Shown: piece after piece, positions 6,551 through 14,139 of the stretch | How positions within the stretch are numbered: the first letter of the stretch is position 1 | Layout of the letters: every line of letters begins with the position of its first letter | NCBI GenBank assembly: GCA_018820005.1 | Contig: JAHJOS010000461.1 | Span: forward strand, 1 to 15,378 | Length of the DNA stretch: 15,378 nt | Source of the DNA: Alphaproteobacteria bacterium | GTDB lineage: Bacteria; Pseudomonadota; Alphaproteobacteria; Rhizobiales; Devosiaceae | Reading direction: 5' to 3' | Notes under the pieces: model-generated | Databases searched by the model: none | Told to the model about the DNA's origin: nothing | The model's input: the letters and a program-made list of their open reading frames with translations, nothing else | Made by a program: the position numbers and the translations under genes

Positions 6551-6561
6551 GGAGCGCGTGC

Positions 6562-7407
6562 GTGAAACAGGCTTTGACGAAGACCTTCCTCGGTCGTATT
6601 CGCGCCGCACTGCCCGAGCTGCATCCTGCCGAGCGGCGGCTGGGGGAGTTCCTGTGCGACTTTCCCGGGGAGCTGGCGAGCTACGATGCCCAGGAACTGG
6701 CGCGGCTGGCCAATGTCTCCAAGGCAACCGTGTCGCGCTTCGTGCGGCGACTGGATTATGCCAGCTACGACGAGGCCCGGCGTCATGCCCGCGATGACCA
6801 GCGCTCGGGATCACGGCTTTTTCTCAGCCATCCAGGTGATGCCAATCCTGAGGCATCGCTGCTGGCGGCCATCGAACAGAGCAAGGCCAACCTCGACCAG
6901 ACGTTCACGACGATCCCCCAGGCCGAGATCGACGCAGTGGCTAAGGCATTGCTCGGTGCCCGCAAGGTGTGGATCGTCGGTTTCCGGGCCAGCCATCCGC
7001 TGGCCGACTATCTTCGATGGCAGCTGACGCAGGTTATCGAGAATGTGGTGGCCATCCCCGGTGGCGGTGAAACGCTGGGCGAACATCTGGCGAGCGTCTC
7101 TGCCGACGATTGCGTGATTGTCTTCGGTTTGCGCAGGCGGGTGGCTGGCATGGAGGCCTTGCTGGACTACCTGGCCGCAAGCCGGGCGCCGCTGGCCTAT
7201 GTCACGGACGAGGGACTGGAGCCCGATCGCCGCGCCCGCTGGCATCTTCGCTGTCATACGGCCTCGACCGGCCCGCTGTTCAACCATGTCTCGGTGATGG
7301 CGCTGTGCCATGTGCTGATTACCCGGACGATCGACCTGTCGGCCTCGGCGGGGCGGTCGCGGCTGCGCCGCATCGAAGCGGCCAATGACAGCCTGAACGA
7401 ACTCTGA
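6562..7407 (+). CDS. MurR/RpiR-family transcriptional regulator
   Basis: A 281-residue regulator of the usual length for the family. Residues 1-77 form the winged helix-turn-helix: LPELHPAERRLGEFL, then ASYDAQELARLANVSKATVS with recognition helix into RFVRRLDYASYDEAR. Residues about 120-255 form a SIS (sugar isomerase) domain: RKVWIVGFRASHPLADYL (134-151), DCVIVFGLRRR (183-193) and PLAYVTDEG (210-218). SIS domains in this family bind phosphosugars or related acids. The start is the GTG at 6562 with GGGAG about 8 bases before it. The gene lies 264 bp upstream of the TRAP operon in the same direction, and GAAAY-N4-RTTTC repeats occur both before it and before the TRAP genes. The last visible SIS motif lacks the usual serine-rich phosphate loop (FGLRRR in place of a Ser/Gly-rich turn), so the ligand may not be a sugar phosphate. 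Confidence 0.92.
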   Translation: MKQALTKTFLGRIRAALPELHPAERRLGEFLCDFPGELASYDAQELARLANVSKATVSRFVRRLDYASYDEARRHARDDQRSGSRLFLSHPGDANPEASLLAAIEQSKANLDQTFTTIPQAEIDAVAKALLGARKVWIVGFRASHPLADYLRWQLTQVIENVVAIPGGGETLGEHLASVSADDCVIVFGLRRRVAGMEALLDYLAASRAPLAYVTDEGLEPDRRARWHLRCHTASTGPLFNHVSVMALCHVLITRTIDLSASAGRSRLRRIEAANDSLNEL

Positions 7408-7443
7408 TTGCCGTCTTATTTGGCAGCGCTATGGCGCATTTGC

Positions 7444-7459
7444 TGAAACTGTAGTCAGA
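7444..7459. promoter_or_regulatory. Degenerate RpiR-type half-site
   Basis: TGAAACTGTAGTCAGA has an intact left arm (TGAAAC) and only the first two bases of the right arm. Its centre is 30 bp from that of the better site at 7474-7489. It counts only as a possible auxiliary contact. Confidence 0.25.
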
Positions 7460-7473
7460 ATCATCGCGCCTTG

Positions 7474-7489
7474 TGAAATCAGAATTTCG
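7474..7489. promoter_or_regulatory. Candidate RpiR operator 1 of the TRAP operon
   Basis: TGAAATCAGAATTTCG contains the inverted repeat GAAAT-N4-ATTTC. It shares 13 of 16 bases with the site before rpiR and lies in the AT-rich stretch 7440-7560, the probable promoter of the TRAP operon. Confidence 0.6.
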
Positions 7490-7518
7490 TACGATTTTGC
7501 ATAAATTACTGATCTATA

Positions 7519-7538
7519 TATGAAATTATGATTTCATA
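7519..7538. promoter_or_regulatory. Candidate RpiR operator 2 of the TRAP operon
   Basis: TATGAAAT (7519-7526) and ATTTCATA (7531-7538) form a perfect eight-base inverted repeat with a four-base spacer, the same arm-spacer-arm layout as at 7474-7489. The centres are 47 bp apart. It overlaps TATATATGAA, a possible -10 region, so binding here should repress. Confidence 0.65.
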
Positions 7539-7549
7539 GAATGTTGGCA

Positions 7550-7565
7550 TGAAATCTGCATTGCT
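7550..7565. promoter_or_regulatory. Degenerate RpiR-type site
   Basis: TGAAATCTGCATTGCT has a perfect left arm and a right arm that keeps only ATT-C. Its centre is 29 bp from that of the strong site at 7519-7538. It is a weaker candidate within the same cluster. Confidence 0.3.
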
Positions 7566-7570
7566 TATTG

Positions 7571-7604
7571 CGCCAACCAGGACCGGTTGGCGGCCCCTTG
7601 GGGC
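7571..7604 (+). other. Two adjacent hairpins in the TRAP operon leader
   Basis: CGCCAACC (7571-7578) pairs with GGTTGGCG (7585-7592) around AGGACC, and GCCCC (7593-7597) pairs with GGGGC (7600-7604) around TT. They lie between the operator cluster and the start codon of the binding-protein gene, so they should be in its 5' leader. There is no T-run after them. They may stabilise the transcript; no riboswitch class was recognised. Confidence 0.4.
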
Positions 7605-7670
7605 TTCAGGAATAGACCGCCGCGCCGATCTGCGGATCGCCTCGCGGCACTGACCAGGAAGGCAACTGAT

Positions 7671-8708
7671 ATGATCAACCGTTCGATCCTGACAGCCTTG
7701 GCCGTCGCCACGCTGTTCGCTCCCGCCGCCTATGCGCAGTCGCTGTCGTTCAAGGTGCTCGGCCAGCCGGCCGGCTCCGGGCTCATCGCCCAGAACAAGG
7801 AGAAGCCCTTTTTCGAGGCGCTCGCAGCCAACACCGGCCTGGATGTGTCGGTGCAGTATCTACCAGTCGACGTCGCCGGCGTTCCGGACTCCGACGGGTT
7901 GCGTGTCCTCAAATCGGGCCTGTTCGACATCGTCTCCATCCGTGGCCCACAGGTGAGCCGGGACGAACCTTCCATCCTGGGGCTCGACCTGATCGGCCTC
8001 AATACCAGCTATGAAAGCGGCAGGGCCCATATCGAAGCCTTCTACGACACGGTCGACCAGCGCCTGCAAACCCAGTTCAACGCCAAGCTGCTCGGCGTTT
8101 GGCCGGCTGGCCCCCAGATCATCTTCTGCAAACCCGAAATCTCGGGGTTGGCGGACCTCCAGGGCCTCAAAGTGCGCGTCGGCGACCAGAGCGCTGCCAA
8201 CTTCATGGCTGGCCTGGGCGCAACTGGTGTTCCCATGCCGTTTGGCGAAGTGCAGCAGTCGCTGGCACGTGGTGTCGTGGACTGTGCGGTGACAGGCCCG
8301 GCATCGGCCAACGCGGGTGGCTGGCCGGAAGCCACCACCACCGTCTTGCCTCTCGCCCTGCAGATGGCCGTAAACGGCTACGCCATCAACCTCAACAAGT
8401 GGAATGCCATGACTGCCGAGGACCAGGGCAAGCTGCAGGCGGCCATCACGGCGCTGACCGACGACATCTGGACCTATTCCGAAGAACTCTATGCCGACGC
8501 CATGCGCTGCAACAGCGGCGAGACGCCCTGTTCGCTGGCAACCTCATATGGGCTGAAACAGGCTCCGGTTTCCGACGCCGACGTGGCGACGGTTGCCGCC
8601 GCAGTGGGTGAAGTGTCCCTGCCTGTGTGGGCCGATCAGTGCAACGCGGTCTTTGCGGAATGCGAAGCCAAGTGGCGCGAGACGGTCGGCGTACAGCTCG
8701 GTCTCTGA
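7671..8708 (+). CDS. TRAP transporter solute-binding protein (DctP family)
   Basis: A 345-residue periplasmic protein. Residues 1-22 are a Sec signal peptide (charged MINR, hydrophobic LTALAVATLFA, cleavage after AYA). The mature part shows the DctP fold landmarks GLKVRVGDQSAANFMAGLGA (165-184), whose R169 aligns with the arginine that grips the substrate carboxylate, and PFGEVQQSLARGVVDCAV (190-207), which corresponds to the family's GE-Y-AL-G-VDG segment. Six cysteines are present (153, 205, 280, 287, 324, 331); C280/C287 and C324/C331 could form disulfides. The start at ATG 7671 follows AGGAAGG at a suitable distance and gives a proper signal peptide; the upstream in-frame extension does not. 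It is the first gene of a four-gene operon (SBP, DctQ, DctM, racemase). The ligand is probably an organic acid. Confidence 0.92.
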   Translation: MINRSILTALAVATLFAPAAYAQSLSFKVLGQPAGSGLIAQNKEKPFFEALAANTGLDVSVQYLPVDVAGVPDSDGLRVLKSGLFDIVSIRGPQVSRDEPSILGLDLIGLNTSYESGRAHIEAFYDTVDQRLQTQFNAKLLGVWPAGPQIIFCKPEISGLADLQGLKVRVGDQSAANFMAGLGATGVPMPFGEVQQSLARGVVDCAVTGPASANAGGWPEATTTVLPLALQMAVNGYAINLNKWNAMTAEDQGKLQAAITALTDDIWTYSEELYADAMRCNSGETPCSLATSYGLKQAPVSDADVATVAAAVGEVSLPVWADQCNAVFAECEAKWRETVGVQLGL

Positions 8709-8732
8709 CATCAGGCCCGTGGGAGAAGATCC

Positions 8733-9302
8733 ATGAAACGCATAGCGCAACTGTCTGGTATCACGTTTGGCGCGATCATCATCGCGCTGTCATTCGCGAT
8801 TGCCGCAGAGACCATCCTGCGGAAGTTCTTCTCCCACTCGCTGGGCGGCATCGACGAACTCGGCGGCTATGCCGTTGCGGTCGTTGCGCCACTGGCCTTT
8901 CTCGTCACCGCCTATGAGCAGGCCCATATCCGCATCAACGTTTTGCATGGCAAGTTGCCGTTGCGGGCGCGGGCGGTTCTCAATGTTACCGCGGCGGTCT
9001 CGCTGGGGCTGCTTGGGCTGTTCCTGCTCTACTTCACCTTCAAGACCGTGCAGGACACGCTGGCTTATCGCTCCATTGCCCAGACGCCCTGGGCGACGCC
9101 GCTGATCTATCCGCAATCAGTCTGGCTGGTCGCCATGCTGGTTTTCACCGTCGGCACCCTGGTGATTGCGGCGCGCGCCACACTGCTGGCAATCCGGGGC
9201 GACTGGACGACGTTAGACCGAAAATTCGGACCCGGCTCGCCGCAGGACGAACTGGAGGTCGAACTGGCCGACCTCAAGGCCCGCGAAGGGGTCCAGCCAT
9301 GA
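8733..9302 (+). CDS. TRAP transporter small permease subunit (DctQ family)
   Basis: A 189-residue inner-membrane protein with four hydrophobic segments, roughly residues 8-26, 43-61, 83-107 and 126-149, as in DctQ. The segment ETILRKFFSHSLGGIDELGG after helix 1 matches the family pattern in which R and F/W residues precede an acidic WxEE-like turn, and AHIRINVL after helix 2 matches the HIRVD/N-type motif. The C-terminal 35 residues are charged and cytoplasmic. It starts 24 bp after the binding-protein gene with GGGAG before the ATG, and its TGA overlaps the ATG of the large subunit by four bases (ATGA), so the two membrane subunits should be translationally coupled. Confidence 0.9.
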   Translation: MKRIAQLSGITFGAIIIALSFAIAAETILRKFFSHSLGGIDELGGYAVAVVAPLAFLVTAYEQAHIRINVLHGKLPLRARAVLNVTAAVSLGLLGLFLLYFTFKTVQDTLAYRSIAQTPWATPLIYPQSVWLVAMLVFTVGTLVIAARATLLAIRGDWTTLDRKFGPGSPQDELEVELADLKAREGVQP

Positions 9303-10600
9303 GCATTACCATCGTCGGAATAGGCTTTGCCATCATGCTTGGCTTGATGTTCCTGGGCATCCCGGTGGCGGTCGCCATCGTTGCCGTGGGGGCCCTTGGC
9401 GGGCTGATGTTTTATGGGATGCCGCTTGTCGACATGATGGGCGGGGTGGTCTGGACCAGTTTCAACTCGCCCTCCATCCTGGCCATTCCACTGTTCATGC
9501 TGCTAGGCGAACTGCTCTTGCGCGGTGGCATTGCCGATAAGATGTTCGACGCCTTTGCAGTGTGGCTTGATCGCCTGCCGGGCGGCCTGCTGCATACCAA
9601 CATCGCCACCAGCGCCCTTTTCTCGGCCACCTCGGGATCATCGGTGGCGACGGCGGCAACCGTAGGCACTATCGCGCTGCCTGCCCTCAACCAGCGCAAC
9701 TATCCCATCAGCGCCTCGCTGGGGTCGCTGGCGGCAGGCGGTACGCTGGGCATTCTGATCCCGCCCTCGATTAACCTGCTGGTCTATGGCTCGCTGGCCA
9801 ATACCTCGGTGGGGCAGTTGTTCGCCGCCGGGTTGATCCCCGGCATCCTGCTGGCGCTGTGCTTCTCGCTTTATATCGCCATCTTCCAGGGCAAGAGCGG
9901 ACGCGATGTCGACCAGCCAAAACTCTCGCTGCGCACAAAGGTCGGCTATCTGAAATACCTCTTCCCGCCTTTGCTGGTCTTTGGTGTCGTCATGGGGTCC
10001 ATCTATGGCGGGCTGGCAACGCCAACGGAATCGGCGGCACTGGGGGTGGTGATCGCACTGGCGATCGTCGCGGTGATGAAACGGCTGAGCTGGGCACTGC
10101 TGCTCAACTGTTGCATGCAGGCGGCGCGTACCACCGGCATGACCGTGATCGTGCTCAGTTGCGCGCTGCTGCTCAATGTCACCATTTCCATGCTGGGTGC
10201 CACGCAGGTCGTCACGCAGTGGGTGGCAGGCTTTGGGCTGGAGGCCTTCACCCTGCTACTGGTGCTGATCGTCTTCTATATCGTGCTGGGCATGTTCATG
10301 GATGCAATGTCCATGTTGGTGCTGACAGTGCCAATTGCCGTGCCCATGGTCGCTGCCGTCGGTGTCGATCCAATCTGGTTCGGCATCTTCATCATCCTGA
10401 TGTGCGAGATTGCGCTCATCACGCCGCCGGTGGGGATGAACCTCTTTGTGGTGCATGGCCTCCGGCGCGACGGGGGCAGCTTCAACGATGTCGTCAAAGG
10501 TGCGCTGCCCTATGTCGGGGTGATGATCGGTTTCATCCTCCTCATCATGCTGTTCCCAGCCATCGTGATGTGGCTGCCCGATCAACTGGCAGGTCGGTGA
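9299..10600 (+). CDS. TRAP transporter large permease subunit (DctM family)
   Basis: A 433-residue polytopic membrane protein with about 11-12 hydrophobic segments, of full family length. Family signatures are SPSILAIPLFMLLGELLLRG (58-76), SALFSATSGSSVATAATVGT (105-124), the proposed sodium/substrate hairpin region, LGSLAAGGTLGILIPPSINL (141-160), and EIALITPPVGMNLFVVHG near the C-terminus, which repeats the same idea in the second half. With DctQ it forms the permease that accepts substrate from the periplasmic protein and imports it driven by the sodium gradient. Its TGA shares one base with the ATG of the racemase-family gene. Confidence 0.94.
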   Translation: MSITIVGIGFAIMLGLMFLGIPVAVAIVAVGALGGLMFYGMPLVDMMGGVVWTSFNSPSILAIPLFMLLGELLLRGGIADKMFDAFAVWLDRLPGGLLHTNIATSALFSATSGSSVATAATVGTIALPALNQRNYPISASLGSLAAGGTLGILIPPSINLLVYGSLANTSVGQLFAAGLIPGILLALCFSLYIAIFQGKSGRDVDQPKLSLRTKVGYLKYLFPPLLVFGVVMGSIYGGLATPTESAALGVVIALAIVAVMKRLSWALLLNCCMQAARTTGMTVIVLSCALLLNVTISMLGATQVVTQWVAGFGLEAFTLLLVLIVFYIVLGMFMDAMSMLVLTVPIAVPMVAAVGVDPIWFGIFIILMCEIALITPPVGMNLFVVHGLRRDGGSFNDVVKGALPYVGVMIGFILLIMLFPAIVMWLPDQLAGR

Positions 10601-11319
10601 TGGACCCCGCCACCGTTCCGATGACCAGCAGGCGACTGCTGGTCATCAACCCCAATACCAACGCGGCCGTGACCGAGAGAGTTCGCCGGGCCGCCCAGGC
10701 CTGTGCCCCCGCGGGTACGGCATTGGATGTGGTCAACCCCGAGCTGGGTCCCTTCGCCGTCGAGACGCCGCAGGACCGAGCTGCAGCGGTTCCGCATGTG
10801 TTGGAGGTGATCAGCCGGGCCGCCGGCAACTATGATGGCTATATCCTCGCCTGTTTCGACGACATTGCCATTGCCGAAGCGCGGCGGGCACTGTCCGCGC
10901 CGGTCATCAGCATGGCTGAGGCCGGTATCAGGGCGGCGGCGGCGCACCACGACCGCTTCGACGTCGTAACCACGGTAGAAGCGGCAGTGCCCACCATCGC
11001 GGCGCTGGTGCAGACCTATGGTATGGGCGAGCGCTGCCGGGTGCGCGCAACCGGCATCGGCGTGTCCGAGACGGCCGCGATGACGGAGCGTTCCGAGGCC
11101 GCGCTGGCCGCCGCAATTGCGGCATCGCGTGCTTCCGGTTCGGGCGCCATCGTGCTGGGTTCGGGCGCCTATGCGGGTCGGCGCCAGCAACTATCGGATA
11201 CTTTCGCGATGCCTTTCGTCGATGGCTTGGAGGCAGCGATTTACTATTGCGGAGCAGCAGCCCCGACAACGAGTGTCGACCCGGCGACAGCTTTCGGGAT
11301 AATGCAAGGGCGCTCCTAA
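10600..11319 (+). CDS. Asp/Glu/hydantoin racemase family protein with one catalytic Cys replaced
   Basis: A 239-residue protein of the Asp/Glu/hydantoin racemase superfamily. LLVINPNTNAAVTERVRR (13-30) is the family's N-terminal signature. The first catalytic cysteine, C85, is present in ILACFDDIAIAEAR. In the second active-site loop, AIVLGSGAYAG (183-193), the position usually held by the partner cysteine is S188. Two-base racemization needs two acid/base residues, so this protein may be a decarboxylase-, isomerase- or lyase-like member or use Ser/another residue. The ATG at 10600 overlaps the DctM stop (TGATG) and has AGG 7 bases upstream; an in-frame ATG at 10621 would give a tighter N-terminus and is possible. 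It ends the TRAP operon, so it should act on the imported compound or its stereoisomer. Confidence 0.87.
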   Translation: MDPATVPMTSRRLLVINPNTNAAVTERVRRAAQACAPAGTALDVVNPELGPFAVETPQDRAAAVPHVLEVISRAAGNYDGYILACFDDIAIAEARRALSAPVISMAEAGIRAAAAHHDRFDVVTTVEAAVPTIAALVQTYGMGERCRVRATGIGVSETAAMTERSEAALAAAIAASRASGSGAIVLGSGAYAGRRQQLSDTFAMPFVDGLEAAIYYCGAAAPTTSVDPATAFGIMQGRS

Positions 11320-11688
11320 CGGCCGAAATGGGGCGCATTTCTGCCTGTGGGTTTACGGCCCTGTCCACGACATTTCTTGAGGCGCTGCGGTTAGGTCGCT
11401 CTCTAAGTCCACCGTTGCGATGTCACCTCTGGTCACTTGGCTTGGCCGGTCGCCACCGATATGGTCCAGGTGGCCAAGTTGGCCACAGGAACCCCAGCGT
11501 TTCCGGTGCTTTGCGGGCGAGCTTTAGCTTCGCTGGGAAGCCGGATTTCCCAGAAAAGAGCCCCCTAAGTTACGGAATTTGCAGAGAAAATTGTGCTTCG
11601 CGTGAAGTTTTTAGACAGGTCCTCACACGCCGACTCTAAACGAGGGCAGCTTGGGCAACCGCTGCCAGAAGAAAATCGCCGATATGGC
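11320..11688. other. Intergenic region between convergent operons
   Basis: The stretch of 369 bases carries no convincing gene; a + frame that covers much of it has no recognisable motif and composition unlike the neighbours. It holds a palindrome GTGGCCAA-G-TTGGCCAC (11470-11486) and an inverted repeat CTGGGAA-N7-TTCCCAG (11533-11553). Neither is followed by a T-run on the strand where a terminator is needed. GC drops in 11560-11640, hinting at foreign or decayed DNA. Confidence 0.5.
11645..11666 (-). terminator. Weak hairpin after the receptor-channel gene
   Basis: GGCAGC and GCTGCC, six pairs with a ten-base loop, lie 22 bases beyond the - strand stop codon at 11689. On - the following bases are CTCGTTTAG, only a poor T-run, so termination is uncertain. 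Confidence 0.3.
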
Positions 11689-12885
11689 CTAACGTTCATC
11701 GCCGAAATAGATGTTTTCAAGCGTGTCGAGAAAGCCGTTTTCTTTTAGCCCCAGCAGCCGCACCGTTACAGGAACCATGAGCGAGTTATCTGCGTAGGGC
11801 ATTGCAAAGCCATATTTGTCGGGATTGAAGATACGACCCACGACATCAAGACCCATATCGGGTTGCTGCCGCTTGAAAAATTCGAGCACTGCAGCGTCCG
11901 ATACGATGGCATCGACCTGATTGTCGCGCAGCCCCTGCACGGCCGCATCAATATCGCTGAAACGGCGCGTTTGGATGAACTCAGATTGCATGGCGCGCTC
12001 GCCGACGCTGCCATCGAGGACACCGATCACATTGCCTGGCAGATCATCGGGGCCATTGATCGCCCCTTCGATGGCAAGGCTGGTCATCACGCTCGTCACC
12101 GATGAGGTGACATAGGCGAAAACGGCAATGCCCACGATCAGCCAAAGGGCAGAAAAGATACGCCCCATCCATCCAAACAGGCGCGTTCGCCCCGGCAAAG
12201 TGCCTTTGGTCACAAGCAACATGGTGGCGTAAAAGCTCTCGGCGATGCCCTCGCGCCAGCTTTTCGGGAAATTCTTGTCAAAGCGCCGGTCAAACAGCGT
12301 CAGCCCAACCGTTGCCAGAACGATGAGAAAGATGATCCAACCGTAGGCCTTGAGAAAGCCCGCGTCCTGCAAGCCGTTCCAGATGTCGCCGGCAGAGTTG
12401 GAACCACTCTCTTCCACCATCACCCGCAATCCGCCGTCGAACCAGGGTTGGGTGAAATCGACCACCATGGCCCGCTCCTCGGTGATCGAAATATTGCTGA
12501 CCGCAATGTCGATCTGGCCGGCCTGCGTGGCGGCAAGCAAGGCGCCAATAGTGGGGAAGGCGACATAGTCCGAGCTCAGGCTCAGGCCAGTGGAGATCTC
12601 TTTCCAGAGATCGATACTCATGCCGCTCAACGCGCCTTCAGCGTCACGTATGACAAAGGGCGGATTGACAAAATAGCCGACAGTGACGTTGCGCCCAGCA
12701 ACATCGGGTTCCGAAACTGCCGGCAGACTAACCACTTGCCCCGCTGCGCTGCCGGCGACGGCCAGACAAATAATGAGCGCGACAAGGCCCGCGAGGGACG
12801 GCATCTGCGGCAACCGGGGCGCCACAAATTTATGAGGGCGAGCGGCGATGGGTCGGCGGACAGTTGGATGGCAGTTCATTGTCAC
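11689..12885 (-). CDS. Prokaryotic ionotropic-glutamate-receptor-like protein (split SBP domain with pore module)
   Basis: A 398-residue protein built like GluR0. Residues 28-50 are a signal peptide. Lobe 1 (about 66-158) is an amino-acid-type binding fold: VGYFVNPPFVIRDAEGALSG, DIAVSNISITEERAMVVDFT with ligand-type R138. A pore module interrupts it: M1 about 180-198, re-entrant loop about 214-231, M2 about 239-264 ending AYVTSSVTSVMTS, which parallels the SYTANLAAF gate of animal receptors. Lobe 2 (about 280-397) resumes with DLPGNVIGVLDGS and VDAIVSDAAVLEFF (D330 ligand-type). The K-channel filter TVGYG is absent; the loop reads LLVTKGTLPGR (223-233). The start is a GTG at 12885, with GGAG upstream; ATG at 12879 is an alternative. 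It follows chaA by 126 bp in the same direction. Ligand and ion are unknown; a receptor without conduction is possible. Confidence 0.82.
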   Translation of the reverse strand: MTMNCHPTVRRPIAARPHKFVAPRLPQMPSLAGLVALIICLAVAGSAAGQVVSLPAVSEPDVAGRNVTVGYFVNPPFVIRDAEGALSGMSIDLWKEISTGLSLSSDYVAFPTIGALLAATQAGQIDIAVSNISITEERAMVVDFTQPWFDGGLRVMVEESGSNSAGDIWNGLQDAGFLKAYGWIIFLIVLATVGLTLFDRRFDKNFPKSWREGIAESFYATMLLVTKGTLPGRTRLFGWMGRIFSALWLIVGIAVFAYVTSSVTSVMTSLAIEGAINGPDDLPGNVIGVLDGSVGERAMQSEFIQTRRFSDIDAAVQGLRDNQVDAIVSDAAVLEFFKRQQPDMGLDVVGRIFNPDKYGFAMPYADNSLMVPVTVRLLGLKENGFLDTLENIYFGDER

Positions 12886-12941
12886 TATGTCTTATTTCTC
12901 CAGGATCCTTCGGACTATTGATGGCCAATGAGTCCCGGCGC

Positions 12942-12961
12942 TGGCCGATAGGCCTCGGCCA
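12942..12961 (-). terminator. Hairpin between chaA and the receptor-channel gene
   Basis: TGGCCGA and TCGGCCA form a seven-pair stem with a six-base loop, 51 bases after the chaA stop on -. No T-run follows, so it may slow or process the transcript and need not end it. It weakens, but does not exclude, cotranscription of the two genes. Confidence 0.35.
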
Positions 12962-13011
12962 AGCCGCAACGGCGAAAGCCTGCAAAGCTGATCAGATTCA
13001 AAAAACGGGTG

Positions 13012-14139
13012 CTACCCTTGAAACAACAGGATCAGAAACGCAGCAAACAGCAGCAGGTGCACAGCCCCTTGCATCAGATTGGTGCGCCCACTTGAAAAGG
13101 TAATGACGCTGACCGCCAGCATGAGCAGCAGCAACACCAGATTGCTCGACTGCAGGCCCAGCACCAGATCGAGCCCGAGCATTTGCGCCAACACCAGCAT
13201 GATGGGCACCGTCAGGCCTATGGTAGCCAACACAGAGCCCAAGAACACATTGACTGATGTTTGCAACTGATTGCGCAAGGCGGCCTTGACCCCACCAATC
13301 CCTTCGGGTGTGGCCACCAGAATAGCCAGCATGACCCCGCCTACCATCGGCGGCGCGCCCAGTGTTTCGATGACAAAGTCGATCGGGTGTGCCAATTGCT
13401 CGACCAGCAGCACCACCGGCACGATATAGCAAACCAGCAGAACCAGATGCAGTGCCAGCGGCCCATCTTCGTGCTTGTGGCTTTCTTCGGTCGCGTCGGG
13501 CTCGGTGAAATAGGCGCGGTGTCTACCCGTCTGCAGCAGCAGGAACGTCAGGTAGAGACCGCCGGCAATGCTGCCAACCATGATCTTCTGCACCACTGAC
13601 AGGGTAGGGCCGCTGGTGGAACTGGTGAAGTCCGGCAGCACCAGACTGAGCACCGCCAGTGGTACAATGACGCCCAGATAGGCATTGGCGCCTTGCAGAT
13701 TGATAGCCTGCTCCCGATGACGAACTGCCCCGAGCAGCAGCGACAGACCGACCATTCCGCCCATCACGATCATGACCACCGAAAACAGCGTGTCGCGCAC
13801 CAGGGTGGGGTTATTGTCGCCATGCAGCATCACTGCGGTAATGCTCATCACCTCGATGGCGGTGATCGACAGCGTCAGCACCAGCGTGCCGAACGGTTCG
13901 CCCAATCGCACGGAAATGGCTTCGGCATGTCTGACCACGCCCAAGGCGCAACCGATCACCACGGCAAACAGCACGCCAAACAACACGGTCAGCAAGAAAT
14001 AGTTCGATAGGCCGGCAAACAGCTGCTCGCCAAACGTCAGAAAGGCGGCACAGACAAAAAGCGACAGGATCAGGAACCACTCCCTGGCCATTATCTGCCG
14101 AAGCCCATTCGAACGCGGAATTTTTGCAGTTTTTGCCAT
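13012..14139 (-). CDS. chaA: Calcium/proton antiporter ChaA (CaCA superfamily)
   Basis: A 375-residue inner-membrane protein with about 11 hydrophobic segments, near the 366 residues of E. coli ChaA. The first alpha repeat reads GEPFGTLVLTLSITAIEV (80-97) with ion-binding E96, the second ATPEGIGGVKAALRNQ (276-291) with E279, followed by NVFLGSVLATIGLTVP (297-312). NPTLVRDTLFSVVMIVMGG (110-128) and ITFSSGRTNLMQGAVHLLLFAA (346-367) match ChaA closely. A short charged loop with acids and histidines (about 212-226) joins the two halves, a probable cytoplasmic regulatory spot. ChaA exchanges cytoplasmic Ca2+ or Na+/K+ for H+ at alkaline pH. ATG 14139 is chosen because it gives the family length; the frame is open to 14424 but that extension has no homology, and ATG 14091 is a shorter option. 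It stands upstream of the receptor-channel gene. Confidence 0.92.
   Translation of the reverse strand: MAKTAKIPRSNGLRQIMAREWFLILSLFVCAAFLTFGEQLFAGLSNYFLLTVLFGVLFAVVIGCALGVVRHAEAISVRLGEPFGTLVLTLSITAIEVMSITAVMLHGDNNPTLVRDTLFSVVMIVMGGMVGLSLLLGAVRHREQAINLQGANAYLGVIVPLAVLSLVLPDFTSSTSGPTLSVVQKIMVGSIAGGLYLTFLLLQTGRHRAYFTEPDATEESHKHEDGPLALHLVLLVCYIVPVVLLVEQLAHPIDFVIETLGAPPMVGGVMLAILVATPEGIGGVKAALRNQLQTSVNVFLGSVLATIGLTVPIMLVLAQMLGLDLVLGLQSSNLVLLLLMLAVSVITFSSGRTNLMQGAVHLLLFAAFLILLFQG

Noticed and set aside
11470..11486. Palindrome GTGGCCAA-G-TTGGCCAC as an operator
   Set aside because: It lies between convergent genes with no promoter to control; kept only as a note in the intergenic entry.
11247..11639. 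Open + frame across the 3' end of the racemase gene and the following spacer
   Set aside because: It overlaps a real gene in another frame, and the product shows no family motif.
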